Below the pieces are notes generated by a model. That model was not told the DNA's origin. It worked only from the letters and a program-made list of their open reading frames with translations, and ran no database searches. Below are positions 16,358-23,595 of a stretch of 33,923 nt of DNA, piece after piece. The stretch is from Lachnospiraceae bacterium (GTDB lineage Bacteria > Bacillota > Clostridia > Lachnospirales > Lachnospiraceae), in NCBI GenBank assembly GCA_017434885.1, contig JAFSGE010000001.1:1-33923 (forward strand). The letters are read 5' to 3'. The translations under genes were made by a program, and so were the position numbers. Numbering within the stretch: position 1 is the first letter of the stretch; each line of letters opens with the position of its first letter.

Positions 16358-16414
16358 ACCATCGGTTATCCGATGTTTACATAGATATTCTATAGTAAGG
16401 GAGATGATGAGAAG

Positions 16415-16462
16415 ATGAAAAATATTAGATACTGTCAATTGCGGAGGGTGAATATCGTTTAA
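16415..16462 (+). CDS. Possible leader peptide (15 residues)
   Basis: A short frame with start ATG 16415 and stop TAA 16460-16462 encodes MKNIRYCQLRRVNIV, preceded by GAGAAG. It includes the consecutive, usually rare arginine codons CGG AGG (16442-16447). Its 3' half contains one strand of two alternative hairpins controlling the next gene's ribosome site (see 16442-16487). A shorter overlapping frame (16404, MMRR) also exists. Translation is not proven. Confidence 0.35.
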   Translation: MKNIRYCQLRRVNIV

Positions 16463-16487
16463 CTCTCCGTCAATCAAAAAAGGAGAG
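16442..16487 (+). promoter_or_regulatory. Mutually exclusive hairpins at the GNAT ribosome site
   Basis: CTCTCC (16463-16468) pairs perfectly with GGAGAG (16482-16487), which is the ribosome site of the gene at 16494. The same CTCTCCG (16463-16469) can instead pair with CGGAGGG (16442-16448), with one G-U pair, inside the short upstream frame. This is the layout of a translational attenuator: pairing upstream frees the ribosome site, pairing downstream hides it. Confidence 0.45.
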
Positions 16488-16493
16488 AAATGA

Positions 16494-17444
16494 ATGAATA
16501 TAGTTAATTTTGAAAAAGAACATATTGATGCGGCAAAGGCGATTGTCCTTGCCAATTACTCTGAGGAAAAGCAGTTTGTAAAAGAACTTCCGGATGTAAA
16601 TGAATTTCCTAACTTGGGTGAATTTGCGGAAAATGGTTTGGGAGTTGCAGCATTTGAGCAGGATAAAATGGTAGGATTTTTGTGCTGTTTCAGACCTTGG
16701 GAGAATGCTTTTGGTTCCACTGCGAAAGGTACGTTTTCACCCATACATGCGCATGGTGCAGTAGCAGAAAACAGGGAGATGATTTACCGGCGGATGTATC
16801 AGGCAGCGGCCGAAAAGTGGGTGGCAAACGGAATTGCTTATCATGCCATTGCTATGTATGCACATGATGAAAAGGCTTTGAGAACATTATTTTCATATGG
16901 ATTCGGGTTACGCTGTGTGGATGCTGTCAGGGATATGGAGAGCATTGTGTGTTTACCGATACAAGAGTTGCAGTTTAGAGTGCTCCCCAAAGTGGAAATT
17001 ACCAAAATCAGAGAAATGCGCAGGCAGTTGTCGGCTCATTTGGGAAGTAGCCCCTGTTTTATGTATTCCCGAAAGCAGGAATTTGAAAACTGGCTGGTAA
17101 GAGCAGAAGCCCGTAATACCGATGTATATGTGGCAGAGATGAACGGAATGCCCGTTGCTTTTATTGAGGTAGCGGATGATGGGGAAAACTTTGTTACAGA
17201 AACTGCAAATATGAAAAATATCTGTGGGGCATTTTGCCTGCCGGAATATCGGGGAAACGGTATTTTTGCCAATTTGCTTAATTATGTGGTGGGTACATTA
17301 AGACAGCAGGGCATCACAAGACTGGGTGTGGATTTTGAAAGCTATAATCCTACGGCAAGCGGTGCTTGGAATAAGTATTTTACACCATATACTCATAGCG
17401 TTGTGCGCAGGATTGATGAGTGTGCGCTGCATAACATAGAATAA
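16494..17444 (+). CDS. GNAT-family N-acetyltransferase (two GNAT-like halves)
   Basis: Probable acetyl-CoA dependent acetyltransferase, 316 residues, substrate unknown. Two GNAT-like halves are visible: residues ~1-140 (MNIVNFEKEHIDAAKAIV opening, AAEKWVANGIAYHAIAMYAHDEKAL and YGFGLRCVDAV) and ~160-316. The acetyl-CoA loop of the second half is LPEYRGNGIFANLLNYV, close to the R/Q-x-x-G-x-G/A pattern but with Phe at the last position. A typical GNAT ending follows, FESYNPTASGAWNKYFTPY. GGAGAG at 6 bases precedes ATG 16494. It may be controlled by the leader structures just upstream and ends at a clear terminator. Confidence 0.8.
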   Translation: MNIVNFEKEHIDAAKAIVLANYSEEKQFVKELPDVNEFPNLGEFAENGLGVAAFEQDKMVGFLCCFRPWENAFGSTAKGTFSPIHAHGAVAENREMIYRRMYQAAAEKWVANGIAYHAIAMYAHDEKALRTLFSYGFGLRCVDAVRDMESIVCLPIQELQFRVLPKVEITKIREMRRQLSAHLGSSPCFMYSRKQEFENWLVRAEARNTDVYVAEMNGMPVAFIEVADDGENFVTETANMKNICGAFCLPEYRGNGIFANLLNYVVGTLRQQGITRLGVDFESYNPTASGAWNKYFTPYTHSVVRRIDECALHNIE

Positions 17445-17466
17445 GATTAATGAGAGAGTAATGAAA

Positions 17467-17498
17467 AAAGGAACGCGGCAGAAATGCTGCGTTCTTTT
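17467..17498 (+). terminator. Intrinsic terminator after the GNAT gene
   Basis: 10-bp stem GAACGCGGCA (17471-17480) / TGCTGCGTTC (17485-17494), with one G-U pair, a GAAA tetraloop, and TTTT after it; A-rich on the other side. Confidence 0.9.
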
Positions 17499-17599
17499 AC
17501 ATATTTAGTAATAGCTATTTATAAATTATGGCTAAAAGTGTCAAATTTTACGTGAATTGTGACATGAATGAGAAAGAAAAATATTTTGTAATAAATATG

Positions 17600-17608
17600 T
17601 GCTATAAT
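17600..17608 (+). promoter_or_regulatory. Extended -10 promoter of the TIR gene
   Basis: TG-C-TATAAT (17600-17608) in a very AT-rich intergenic stretch (17505-17695); no good -35 is seen. The rest of this stretch holds no gene or clear structure. Confidence 0.5.
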
Positions 17609-17695
17609 ATTTTAATAATTAATATAAGCAAAAGAAAATATATAATTTATAGTAAAAAAAGGATTATAATGAGATTATAACAAAGGAGAAAAGAA

Positions 17696-18601
17696 ATGAA
17701 GGTATTTATAAGTTGGTCGGGGGAATTAAGTCAAAAAATAGCTAAAGAGTTAAGTGAGTGGCTTCCTAGTATAATACAATCTATAGAAGTTTTTTACTCG
17801 TCCGATGATATAAAAAAGGGTGAAAATTGGGATAACAGATTAACAAATGAATTACAAGATAGTGAGTATGGTATAGTATGTTTGACTTCAGAAAATGTAT
17901 CGGCACCATGGATACATTTTGAAGCCGGCGCGCTGTCAAAAACATTAGATTCAAGAGTTAGTGCATTGATGATAAATGTAGTGACATCTGAAATTCAAGG
18001 ACCATTGTCAAGATTTCAAGCGACTAAAATAGAAAAGGAAGATTTTTATAAATTACTTACAAGTATTAATGAAGCATCAGGTACCCCAATTAACGAAAAG
18101 ATTTTGCAAAAATCTTTTGATGCAATTTGGGATAAGATGTATGCGAATATTACAAAAATTATTGATGGAAGTGTGAGCAAGGTAGAAAATGTAGTACAAA
18201 AAAGTAAAGTGGAAAATTCTGTTTTAGAAGAACTTTTGCAATTAGTAAGAAAACAAGATTCAATAATTAGTAATCCAGAAAAACTAATTCCGTTAGATTA
18301 TCTAGAATATGTTCAGCGGCATATAGTGTGTGGACAGAAAGAGACAGATATTGTTGAAATTATTGATAGATATTCGATAGAATTGAGATATAAATATGAA
18401 AATGAACAAATAGATAAAGAGGTATTATTACTATGCTATAAAATGCTAATTGATTTAGCGGAACAATTTAGATGTGAAAGATCATTTGTTCGATATTTGC
18501 AAAATAAATATATGGATATGGGTGGAATTGTGCGAAGAAAGGTAAAGCTTAATCAAGAGAAGGTAGAAGTATTAAAAAAAGCAGAGCAGGAATGCTTATA
18601 A
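17696..18601 (+). CDS. TIR-domain protein, candidate NADase defence effector
   Basis: The N-terminal TIR domain (about residues 1-150) opens with KVFISWSGE, has a BB-loop-like region DDIKKGENW (37-45), and carries SAPWIHFEAGALSK (69-82), where Glu76 is in the position of the catalytic Glu of NAD-cleaving TIR domains. LSRFQATK and an Asp-Ala-Ile-Trp helix end the domain. Residues ~155-301 are helical, with a possible coiled coil near 165-195, and are not recognised. Bacterial TIR proteins of this type are commonly anti-phage effectors that deplete NAD; that role is inferred here. AAAGGAG precedes the ATG. Base and codon use are visibly more AT-rich than the flanking genes (many AAA, ATA, TTA, GAA), suggesting transfer. 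No partner sensor gene is adjacent. Confidence 0.8.
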   Translation: MKVFISWSGELSQKIAKELSEWLPSIIQSIEVFYSSDDIKKGENWDNRLTNELQDSEYGIVCLTSENVSAPWIHFEAGALSKTLDSRVSALMINVVTSEIQGPLSRFQATKIEKEDFYKLLTSINEASGTPINEKILQKSFDAIWDKMYANITKIIDGSVSKVENVVQKSKVENSVLEELLQLVRKQDSIISNPEKLIPLDYLEYVQRHIVCGQKETDIVEIIDRYSIELRYKYENEQIDKEVLLLCYKMLIDLAEQFRCERSFVRYLQNKYMDMGGIVRRKVKLNQEKVEVLKKAEQECL

Positions 18602-18623
18602 GTAAAAATATGGAATTAGAAAA

Positions 18624-18667
18624 TGTGGTAACTTTTGTAAGAGTGCAAAGATTACCATATTTTTTAT
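18624..18667 (+). terminator. Intrinsic terminator after the TIR gene
   Basis: Stem TGTGGTAA.CTTT (18624-18636 region) pairs with AAAGATTACCATA (18647-18659), followed by TTTTTTATT. Confidence 0.75.
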
Positions 18668-18677
18668 TGTAGACATG

Positions 18678-18706
18678 TTGTCAAAAAATGAAATTTATGG
18701 TATGTT
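18678..18706 (+). promoter_or_regulatory. Candidate promoter of the Rpn pseudogene
   Basis: TTGTCA (18678-18683), 17-base spacer, TATGTT (18701-18706). Confidence 0.45.
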
Positions 18707-18748
18707 TTTAACATATAGTAAAATTTATGTCGAATTCGCGTTCGCATT

Positions 18749-18777
18749 CGTGAATGCCATTCACGCCGGTATCCGGC
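18749..18777. repeat. Two adjacent palindromes in the Rpn leader
   Basis: CGTGAATG-C-CATTCACG (18749-18765) and GCCGG-TAT-CCGGC (18765-18777) lie side by side, followed 28 bases later by the AAGGAGG ribosome site. The GC-rich block stands out in an AT-rich leader. It may form an RNA structure before the gene or be a small inserted repeat. Confidence 0.55.
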
Positions 18778-18819
18778 AAGTTTTCAAATTTATACATTCT
18801 ATACCAAGGAGGCAGGTCT

Positions 18820-19729
18820 ATGACAAATCAACTGAAAATGTATTTTCCTATGATACGGGAAAGAGAAGAGTTGCTTGACGAAATCAGCAGGAAGGATTCT
18901 CTTCGCATATTGTATGAGCAGCTTAGTAGTGAAACAAAAAAGGAGTTTCTGGATTTCTGCACAGGAATGAAGGGAGCTAAGATTTTGAGAGATTCATTTT
19001 TTAAGGAAGTAATGAACCCGGAGTATGCTCCGCAGAGATTGGAAGGATTGTTGGGGATTCTGCTTGGACGTAAAGTCAGAATTGTGAAAGTGCTTCCCAA
19101 TGATTCTACTCGTATAGCAGACGAGACATCGTTACTGATTACAGATATTATAGTGGAGTTGGAGGACGGTTCGTCTTATTGTTATTTATGAAAAAAGTCC
19201 TAAGGAATTCAAAGAGTTTCCAGATACATTTTATCATCATTCAAAGCAGATATTTGACAGTGGATTAAAGCTGAATTTGTTACAAGAGTTCATCATGATA
19301 CCGCTTGACATTTATCGTAAAAGAACACATAATAAACCTATAGAAACGAGGATGGAGGCGTGGCTTGCGTTTCTGTCAGAGGATAGTCCGGAACGGATTA
19401 TTGAGTTGATAGAGAAGTTTCCGGAGTTTAAACCGATGTATGAGACACTGTATCAGATGTGTCTGGATGTGGAAAGGGTGATGGACATGTTCTTTTCAGA
19501 GGAACTTCGTATTTTGGACAGAAATACGGTGCAGTATATGATAGAAGAGCAGCAAAAAGAAATAGATGAACAGAAAAAAGTAATAGAGGAACAGCAAAAA
19601 GAAAGTGAAGAGCAGAAAAAAGTAATAGAGGAACAGCAAAAAGAAAGTGAAAAGCAGAATAAAACGATAGATGAACAACAGAAAGTAATAGAATTTCTAA
19701 AACAACAATTAGATTCACTGAAAAGGTAA
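18820..19729 (+). pseudogene. Rpn-type PD-(D/E)XK transposase, internal deletion and frameshift
   Basis: Two frames belong to one broken gene. The first (18820-19191, AAGGAGG before the ATG) encodes the family's FCTGMKGAKILRDSFFKEVMN, LLGILLGRKVRIVKVLPND and IADETSLLITDIIVELEDGS. Family members continue with a VEVQKIGY-type strand, the second half of the nuclease core, and ~60-70 residues more. Here the sequence jumps within a few bases to IVIYEKSPKEFKEFPDTF in the +1 frame (from ~19165), then runs to 19729 with LNLLQEFIMIPLDIYRK, EAWLAFLSEDSPERIIELI and a coiled-coil tail. The E-x-Q/K part of the active site is therefore missing and the frame shifted. Family comparison is from memory; the frame change is direct. 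Confidence 0.8.
19544..19690 (+). repeat. 42-bp tandem repeats coding a coiled-coil tail
   Basis: Inside the Rpn pseudogene's 3' part, a 42-bp unit repeats about three and a half times, coding 14-residue units of the form EEQQKE-x-x-EQKKVI. The predicted product is a heptad-based, highly charged coiled coil. Such in-frame repeats easily change copy number by slippage. Confidence 0.8.
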
Positions 19730-19758
19730 GAAGGGTTAATTCTGTATTGATAAGATTG

Positions 19759-19807
19759 AGAGGATACTTGTAAAGTTTTTTGCGACTTTTGGTGTCCTCT
19801 TTTTTTG
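19759..19807 (+). terminator. Intrinsic terminator after the Rpn pseudogene
   Basis: AGAGGATAC (19759-19767) pairs with GTGTCCTCT (19792-19800), one G-U pair, with a 24-base loop, then TTTTTT. Confidence 0.8.
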
Positions 19808-19811
19808 CAAA

Positions 19812-19880
19812 AAATGTAAAATGTGCTTGACATAAAATGTAAAGCGAGCTATACTACAAATGTAAAGTTAACTATACAAA
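19812..19880. repeat. Three tandem 23-bp repeats over the XRE gene promoter
   Basis: AAATGTAAA occurs at 19812-19820, 19835-19843 and 19858-19866, exactly 23 bases apart. CTATAC also recurs 23 bases apart (19849-19854, 19872-19877), with CTTGAC at the same place in the first unit. The units are thus 23-bp tandem repeats, about two helical turns. The -35 lies in unit 1 and the -10 in unit 2. This looks like an array of operator sites, probably for the HTH protein encoded just downstream. Confidence 0.8.
19827..19855 (+). promoter_or_regulatory. SigA-type promoter of the XRE operon
   Basis: Perfect TTGACA (19827-19832), 17-base spacer, TATACT (19850-19855), embedded in the 23-bp repeats. Confidence 0.8.
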
Positions 19881-19913
19881 TTAAAAATACAGTAAAACAG
19901 AGAAAGGAGTACC

Positions 19914-20108
19914 ATGAAAAATTGTATAAAAGAACTGAGAAAAGAAAAGAGAATTTCTCAGGAAGAATTAGCGGCAGCAGTTTCCGTTACAAGGCAAACT
20001 ATTATATCTTTAGAGAACGGAAAGTACAATGCATCGCTTTTATTGGCACATGAGATTGCAAAGTATTTCGGAAAAACCATAGAAGAAGTATTCATTTTTG
20101 AAAATTAG
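19914..20108 (+). CDS. Small XRE-family transcriptional regulator
   Basis: 64-residue protein that is almost entirely a helix-turn-helix domain: [38 protein letters not shown], then [19 protein letters not shown]. This is the short YozG/Cro-like class often found with a small membrane protein. The ATG follows AAAGGAG. It overlaps nothing and is 11 bases ahead of the membrane protein gene, so the two form an operon. The tandem 23-bp repeats across the promoter suggest autoregulation (inference). Confidence 0.88.
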   Translation: MKNCIKELRKEKRISQEELAAAVSVTRQTIISLENGKYNASLLLAHEIAKYFGKTIEEVFIFEN

Positions 20109-20119
20109 GAGGAATCATT

Positions 20120-20581
20120 ATGTTAGCAGAAAATACAAAAATCGGAAAAACAGTGGAAAAGAGAATCAAAAACAGAATTATATACAGTGTATGTCTGGTA
20201 GTTTTGGGAGCAGCTTCCGTCATACTTGGCATGGGAGGCTTTCTGCCTGTAGAATTAAGTGATTATCTTAGCGGATTTTACAGCGGCGTTGGAACAGGAT
20301 TAATTGCGGCGGGTATCTTAACCATTATCCGCAATATTCGCACATTAAAGAATGAAAAACTTTTAAAAGAAAAAGAAATTTACGAAAATGACGAGCGTAA
20401 CAAAATGATAGGTTTAAAGACATGGTCCTATACAGGTTATGCAATGTTTATTATCTTGTATGTAGGGCTGCTTGTTGCAGGATTTATCGGTGAAATGGTG
20501 CTAAATACCATTCTTGTGATTCTGGGTGTGTATGCATTGTGCCTGTTCTTTGCAGGATTATATTGCAAGAAAACAATGTAA
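20120..20581 (+). CDS. Small membrane protein, operon partner of XRE regulator
   Basis: Function unknown. 153 residues with four hydrophobic helices: about 21-45 (IIYSVCLVVLGAASVILGMG), 50-75 (YSGVGTGLIAAGILTII), 105-125 (YAMFIILYVGLLVAGFIG) and 128-148 (LNTILVILGVYALCLFFAGL). Between helices 2 and 3 is the charged loop EKEIYENDERNKMIGLKTWSY, a conserved segment in this group of HTH-linked membrane proteins (seen in DUF2178-like proteins; family label uncertain). AGGAGGAATC precedes the ATG. The pairing recalls regulator-membrane partner modules in Firmicutes, but the signal is unknown. Confidence 0.75.
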   Translation: MLAENTKIGKTVEKRIKNRIIYSVCLVVLGAASVILGMGGFLPVELSDYLSGFYSGVGTGLIAAGILTIIRNIRTLKNEKLLKEKEIYENDERNKMIGLKTWSYTGYAMFIILYVGLLVAGFIGEMVLNTILVILGVYALCLFFAGLYCKKTM

Positions 20582-20628
20582 GTAAAAGCAGGTCATAAAA
20601 CAGCTTGAGATAAAACAAAAGGTAATGA

Positions 20629-20657
20629 TTGCAAGTTTTGCCATAAAATAGTACACT
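20629..20657 (+). promoter_or_regulatory. Candidate promoter of fchA
   Basis: TTGCAA (20629-20634), 17-base spacer, TACACT (20652-20657). A 7-bp inverted repeat ATGATAA/TTATCAT (20660-20666, 20677-20683) lies between it and the GGAGG ribosome site. Confidence 0.35.
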
Positions 20658-20695
20658 CTATGATAAGACTAATTACTTATCATCGGAGGTAAACT

Positions 20696-21325
20696 ATGAG
20701 TTTTACAGCATACACATGTGAAGATTTTGTTGAAATATTGTCCACCAAGGCCCCCGTTCCCGGGGGCGGCGGTGCTTCTGCGCTGGTGGGGGCCATTGGA
20801 ACAGCTCTTGGCAATATGGTAGGCAGCCTTACCGTAGGAAAGAAAAAATATGCAGATGTAGAGGCTGATATTATTGCGCTTAAAGAGAAGGCAGATGCCC
20901 TTCAAAAAGATTTTCTTCATTTGGTAGAAGAGGATGCGAGGGTATTCGAGCCTTTGTCCAAGGCATACGGAATGCCCAAAGACACCGAGGAGGAAAAGGC
21001 AGAGAAAGCGCGGGTTATGGAAAATGTCTTAAAGGATGCCTGCTCGGTTCCCATGGAAATCATGAAAAAATGTTGTGAAGCCATTGATATTATAGAAGAG
21101 TTTGCAGAAAAAGGCAGTGTGATTGCCTTAAGTGATGCAGGTGTAGGTGCGGCTTTTTGTAAGGCGGCGCTTCTTGGTGCGTCCTTAAATGTATTTATTA
21201 ACACGAAATCTATGACAAACCGTGAGTATGCCGAGGCATTGAATAAAGAAGCAGAAGAAATGATAGCAATCTACTCTGCAAAGGCAGATGCTGTATTTGC
21301 GAGTGTAAACGACAGATTAAAATAA
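20696..21325 (+). CDS. fchA: Methenyltetrahydrofolate cyclohydrolase (FchA/FTCD-C family)
   Basis: Cyclodeaminase/cyclohydrolase family protein of 209 residues, nearly all helical. The conserved glycine-rich start of this fold, PVPGGGGASALVGAIGTALG (about residues 21-40), is followed by NMVGSLTVGKKKY, and the ALSDAGVGAAFCKAALLGASLNVFIN stretch is also typical. In acetogens and related Clostridia this enzyme interconverts 5,10-methenyl- and 10-formyl-THF, or it removes ammonia from formimino-THF. The adjacent folD, 15 bases downstream, supports a one-carbon role. GGAGG precedes the ATG. Cyclodeaminase activity cannot be excluded. Confidence 0.85.
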   Translation: MSFTAYTCEDFVEILSTKAPVPGGGGASALVGAIGTALGNMVGSLTVGKKKYADVEADIIALKEKADALQKDFLHLVEEDARVFEPLSKAYGMPKDTEEEKAEKARVMENVLKDACSVPMEIMKKCCEAIDIIEEFAEKGSVIALSDAGVGAAFCKAALLGASLNVFINTKSMTNREYAEALNKEAEEMIAIYSAKADAVFASVNDRLK

Positions 21326-21340
21326 AAGGGAGGCTGTAAT

Positions 21341-22192
21341 ATGGCAAAACAGTTATTGGGAAAAGAAGTAACAGCAGCAATGAACGAAAAGATTAAAGCG
21401 AACGTTGCTCTATTAAATAAAAAAGGAATCACACCTACACTGGGAATTATCAGGGTAGGTGAAAGAGAAGATGATATTTCTTACGAAAGAGGAGCAACCA
21501 AGCGTTGTGAAACACTGGGCGTTGCATATGAAAAGTTTTTGCTTCCGGCAGATGTTACTGAGGAAGCGTTGCTTGCGGTAATTGAACAGGTAAATAAAGA
21601 TGAAAAAATTCACGGTGTACTTTTATTCCGTCCCCTGCCGAAGCATTTGAATGAAGAGAAGATTATTAATGCCCTTGATTTTGAAAAAGATGTAGATGGT
21701 ATTACTGATGGCTCGCTGGCAGGAGTTTTTGCAGGAAAAGCGCAGGGATTTCCACCCTGTACCCCGCAGGGATGTATGGAAATTCTTGACCATTACGGAA
21801 TTGACTGCACCGGGAAAAAGGCAGTAGTAGTAGGAAGAAGTCTGGTGGTTGGTAAGCCTGCGGCTATGATGCTCATTAAGAAGAATGCTACTGTAACGGT
21901 TTGTCATACGAAGACAAAGGATATGCCTTCTGTAGTCCGCGAAGCTGATATTGTGATTGTGGCGGCAGGACGTGCCGGTGTTGTGGACGGTTCTTATCTG
22001 CGTCCGGGACAGGTCGTGATTGATGTGGGAATCAATGTAAACGAAGAAGGCAAGTTATGCGGTGATGTGAAGTATGACGAGGCAGAGGCAATTGTAGATG
22101 CCATTACACCGGTGCCGGGCGGTGCGGGAAGTGTAACAACTTCTGTGCTTGTAGGACATGTAGTGGAAGCTGCCATGAGAAAATATTTATAG
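21341..22192 (+). CDS. folD: Bifunctional methylene-THF dehydrogenase/cyclohydrolase
   Basis: FolD, 283 residues: NADP-dependent oxidation of 5,10-methylene-THF and hydrolysis of the methenyl form. SYERGATKRCETLGV holds the family's active-site Lys after a Tyr. PPCTPQGCMEIL, VVGRSLVVGKPAAMMLIKKNATVTVCH (nucleotide-binding half) and TPVPGGAGSVTTSVL are all family signatures. AAGGGAGG precedes the ATG. It forms an operon with fchA; having both FolD and FchA suggests that at least one is specialised, as in organisms using the folate branch of the Wood-Ljungdahl pathway. Confidence 0.96.
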   Translation: MAKQLLGKEVTAAMNEKIKANVALLNKKGITPTLGIIRVGEREDDISYERGATKRCETLGVAYEKFLLPADVTEEALLAVIEQVNKDEKIHGVLLFRPLPKHLNEEKIINALDFEKDVDGITDGSLAGVFAGKAQGFPPCTPQGCMEILDHYGIDCTGKKAVVVGRSLVVGKPAAMMLIKKNATVTVCHTKTKDMPSVVREADIVIVAAGRAGVVDGSYLRPGQVVIDVGINVNEEGKLCGDVKYDEAEAIVDAITPVPGGAGSVTTSVLVGHVVEAAMRKYL

Positions 22193-22241
22193 GGTCATGC
22201 ATCATTATCATATGATGATGTAAATAATTGCAGGAGCATTT

Positions 22242-23516
22242 ATGTTTGATAGAATAATAAAAGATATTTGTAAATATGCTTCGAAAACCTTCTTTGCAGT
22301 AAAAATACTTGTGAAATGGCTATTTATCAGCACATGCATCGGATTCATCGTGGGTCTTGTCAGCTCATTGTTTGGGCACAGTCTTGCTTTGGTCAGTGAA
22401 TTTAGGAAACAGCATGTACATATAGTGGGAGTGTTACCTTTTGCGGGTGTTTTAATTATTTTTCTTTATCGGTTTTTCAAGAACCAAAACGACAAAGGAA
22501 CAAATATGGTTATCTCTTCCATTCATTCTTCTGCGGATATTCCGTTTAAGACTGCACCGCTTATTTTTGTATCAACGGTGCTGACACATTTATTCGGAGG
22601 TTCTGCAGGAAGAGAAGGAGCAGCTCTGCAAATCGGCGGAAGTATTGCCAATCAGATCGGAAAAGTAATTAAGCTTGGTGAAAAAGACAGGCATATTATA
22701 ATTATGTGTGGTATGAGTGCCGGATTCTCAGCACTGTTTGGAACACCCATGGCGGCGGCAATTTTTTCGCTTGAGGTAGTCAGCATTGGAATTATGCATT
22801 ATTCGGCATTGGTTCCAAGTGTTACAGCAGCAATGATTGCCCATTTTGTGGCAGATTTTCTTAAGGTGCAGCCGGAGAGCTTTCCGGTAGCGGTAGTTCC
22901 TGATATGACACCGGTTATCTTTTTTAAGATTATTTTGTTTGCAGCACTGGTAGGCGGTATCAGTATTATTTTTTGTGTTGCACTGCATACGGCGGAGCAT
23001 TTGTACAAAAGCTTTTTCCGAAATGTTTATGTCAGAATTTTCGCTGCAGGCTGTATGGTAATTCTTTTGTGTGCTGTGTTCCGGACTGATTTTTACTTGG
23101 GCTCCGGGCAGGAGATTATGGAATATATTTTTCATACGGGTGAAATAAAGCCGTATGCCTTTCTCTTAAAGATATTGTTTACGGCAGTTACACTCGGTGC
23201 AGGATTTAAAGGCGGCGAAATCATTCCTTCCTTCTGTATCGGTGCAGCTTTTGGATGTGCTGTGGCAGCTTTTCTTGGATTGCCGGCGACGCTTGTAGCA
23301 GCTTGCGGTATGGTGGGGCTGTTTTGTGGAGTAACAAATTGTCCGATTACTTCACTGTTGATTTCGTTTGAGTTGTTCGGATTTGAAGGAATGCCTTATT
23401 ATCTGACCACCATTGCAGTGAGTTATATGCTTTCCGGATATTACGGTTTGTACCGGGCGCAAAAGATTATGTATTCCAAGACAGAGACCAGTTTTGTAAA
23501 CAGAGATGCGCATTAG
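22242..23516 (+). CDS. ClC-family anion transporter, CLC-F-like
   Basis: Multi-spanning membrane protein of 424 residues. GGSAGREGAALQIGGS (about residues 123-138) is the ClC filter segment with the gating Glu. The usual GSGIP segment upstream is absent; the sequence there reads DIPFKTAPLIF...THLFGGSAGREG, as I recall for the short ClC group that includes fluoride/proton antiporters (CLC-F). Substrate is therefore uncertain: chloride or fluoride. LGAGFKGGEIIPSFCIGAAFG is the second conserved half. AGGAG precedes the ATG. No fluoride riboswitch is seen in the 49-base gap behind folD. It may be cotranscribed with folD or separate. Confidence 0.82.
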   Translation: MFDRIIKDICKYASKTFFAVKILVKWLFISTCIGFIVGLVSSLFGHSLALVSEFRKQHVHIVGVLPFAGVLIIFLYRFFKNQNDKGTNMVISSIHSSADIPFKTAPLIFVSTVLTHLFGGSAGREGAALQIGGSIANQIGKVIKLGEKDRHIIIMCGMSAGFSALFGTPMAAAIFSLEVVSIGIMHYSALVPSVTAAMIAHFVADFLKVQPESFPVAVVPDMTPVIFFKIILFAALVGGISIIFCVALHTAEHLYKSFFRNVYVRIFAAGCMVILLCAVFRTDFYLGSGQEIMEYIFHTGEIKPYAFLLKILFTAVTLGAGFKGGEIIPSFCIGAAFGCAVAAFLGLPATLVAACGMVGLFCGVTNCPITSLLISFELFGFEGMPYYLTTIAVSYMLSGYYGLYRAQKIMYSKTETSFVNRDAH

Positions 23517-23528
23517 TGAGTAAAAAGA

Positions 23529-23573
23529 ACCCCGATTACGGTTTTGAGATATGCTCAATTTCCGAATCGGGGT
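23529..23573. terminator. Bidirectional terminator between ClC and DegV genes
   Basis: ACCCCGATT (23529-23537) pairs with AATCGGGGT (23565-23573), extended inward by CGG/CCG and GAG/CTC. AAAAAG lies on the left side, so it carries a T run when read on the minus strand; CTATTTATC follows on the plus strand. It serves two convergent genes. Confidence 0.85.
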
Positions 23574-23595
23574 CTATTTATCTTAGAAAATAAAA

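Noticed and set aside
19428-19833. Cys/Phe-rich minus-strand frames opposite the coiled-coil repeats
   Set aside because: They are antisense reads of the 42-bp repeat region.
19812-19880. CRISPR-like repeat array
   Set aside because: The 23-bp units are directly adjacent without spacers and overlap a promoter; they fit operators better.
22193-22241. Fluoride riboswitch ahead of the ClC gene
   Set aside because: The gap is only 49 bases and lacks the conserved crcB-motif segments.
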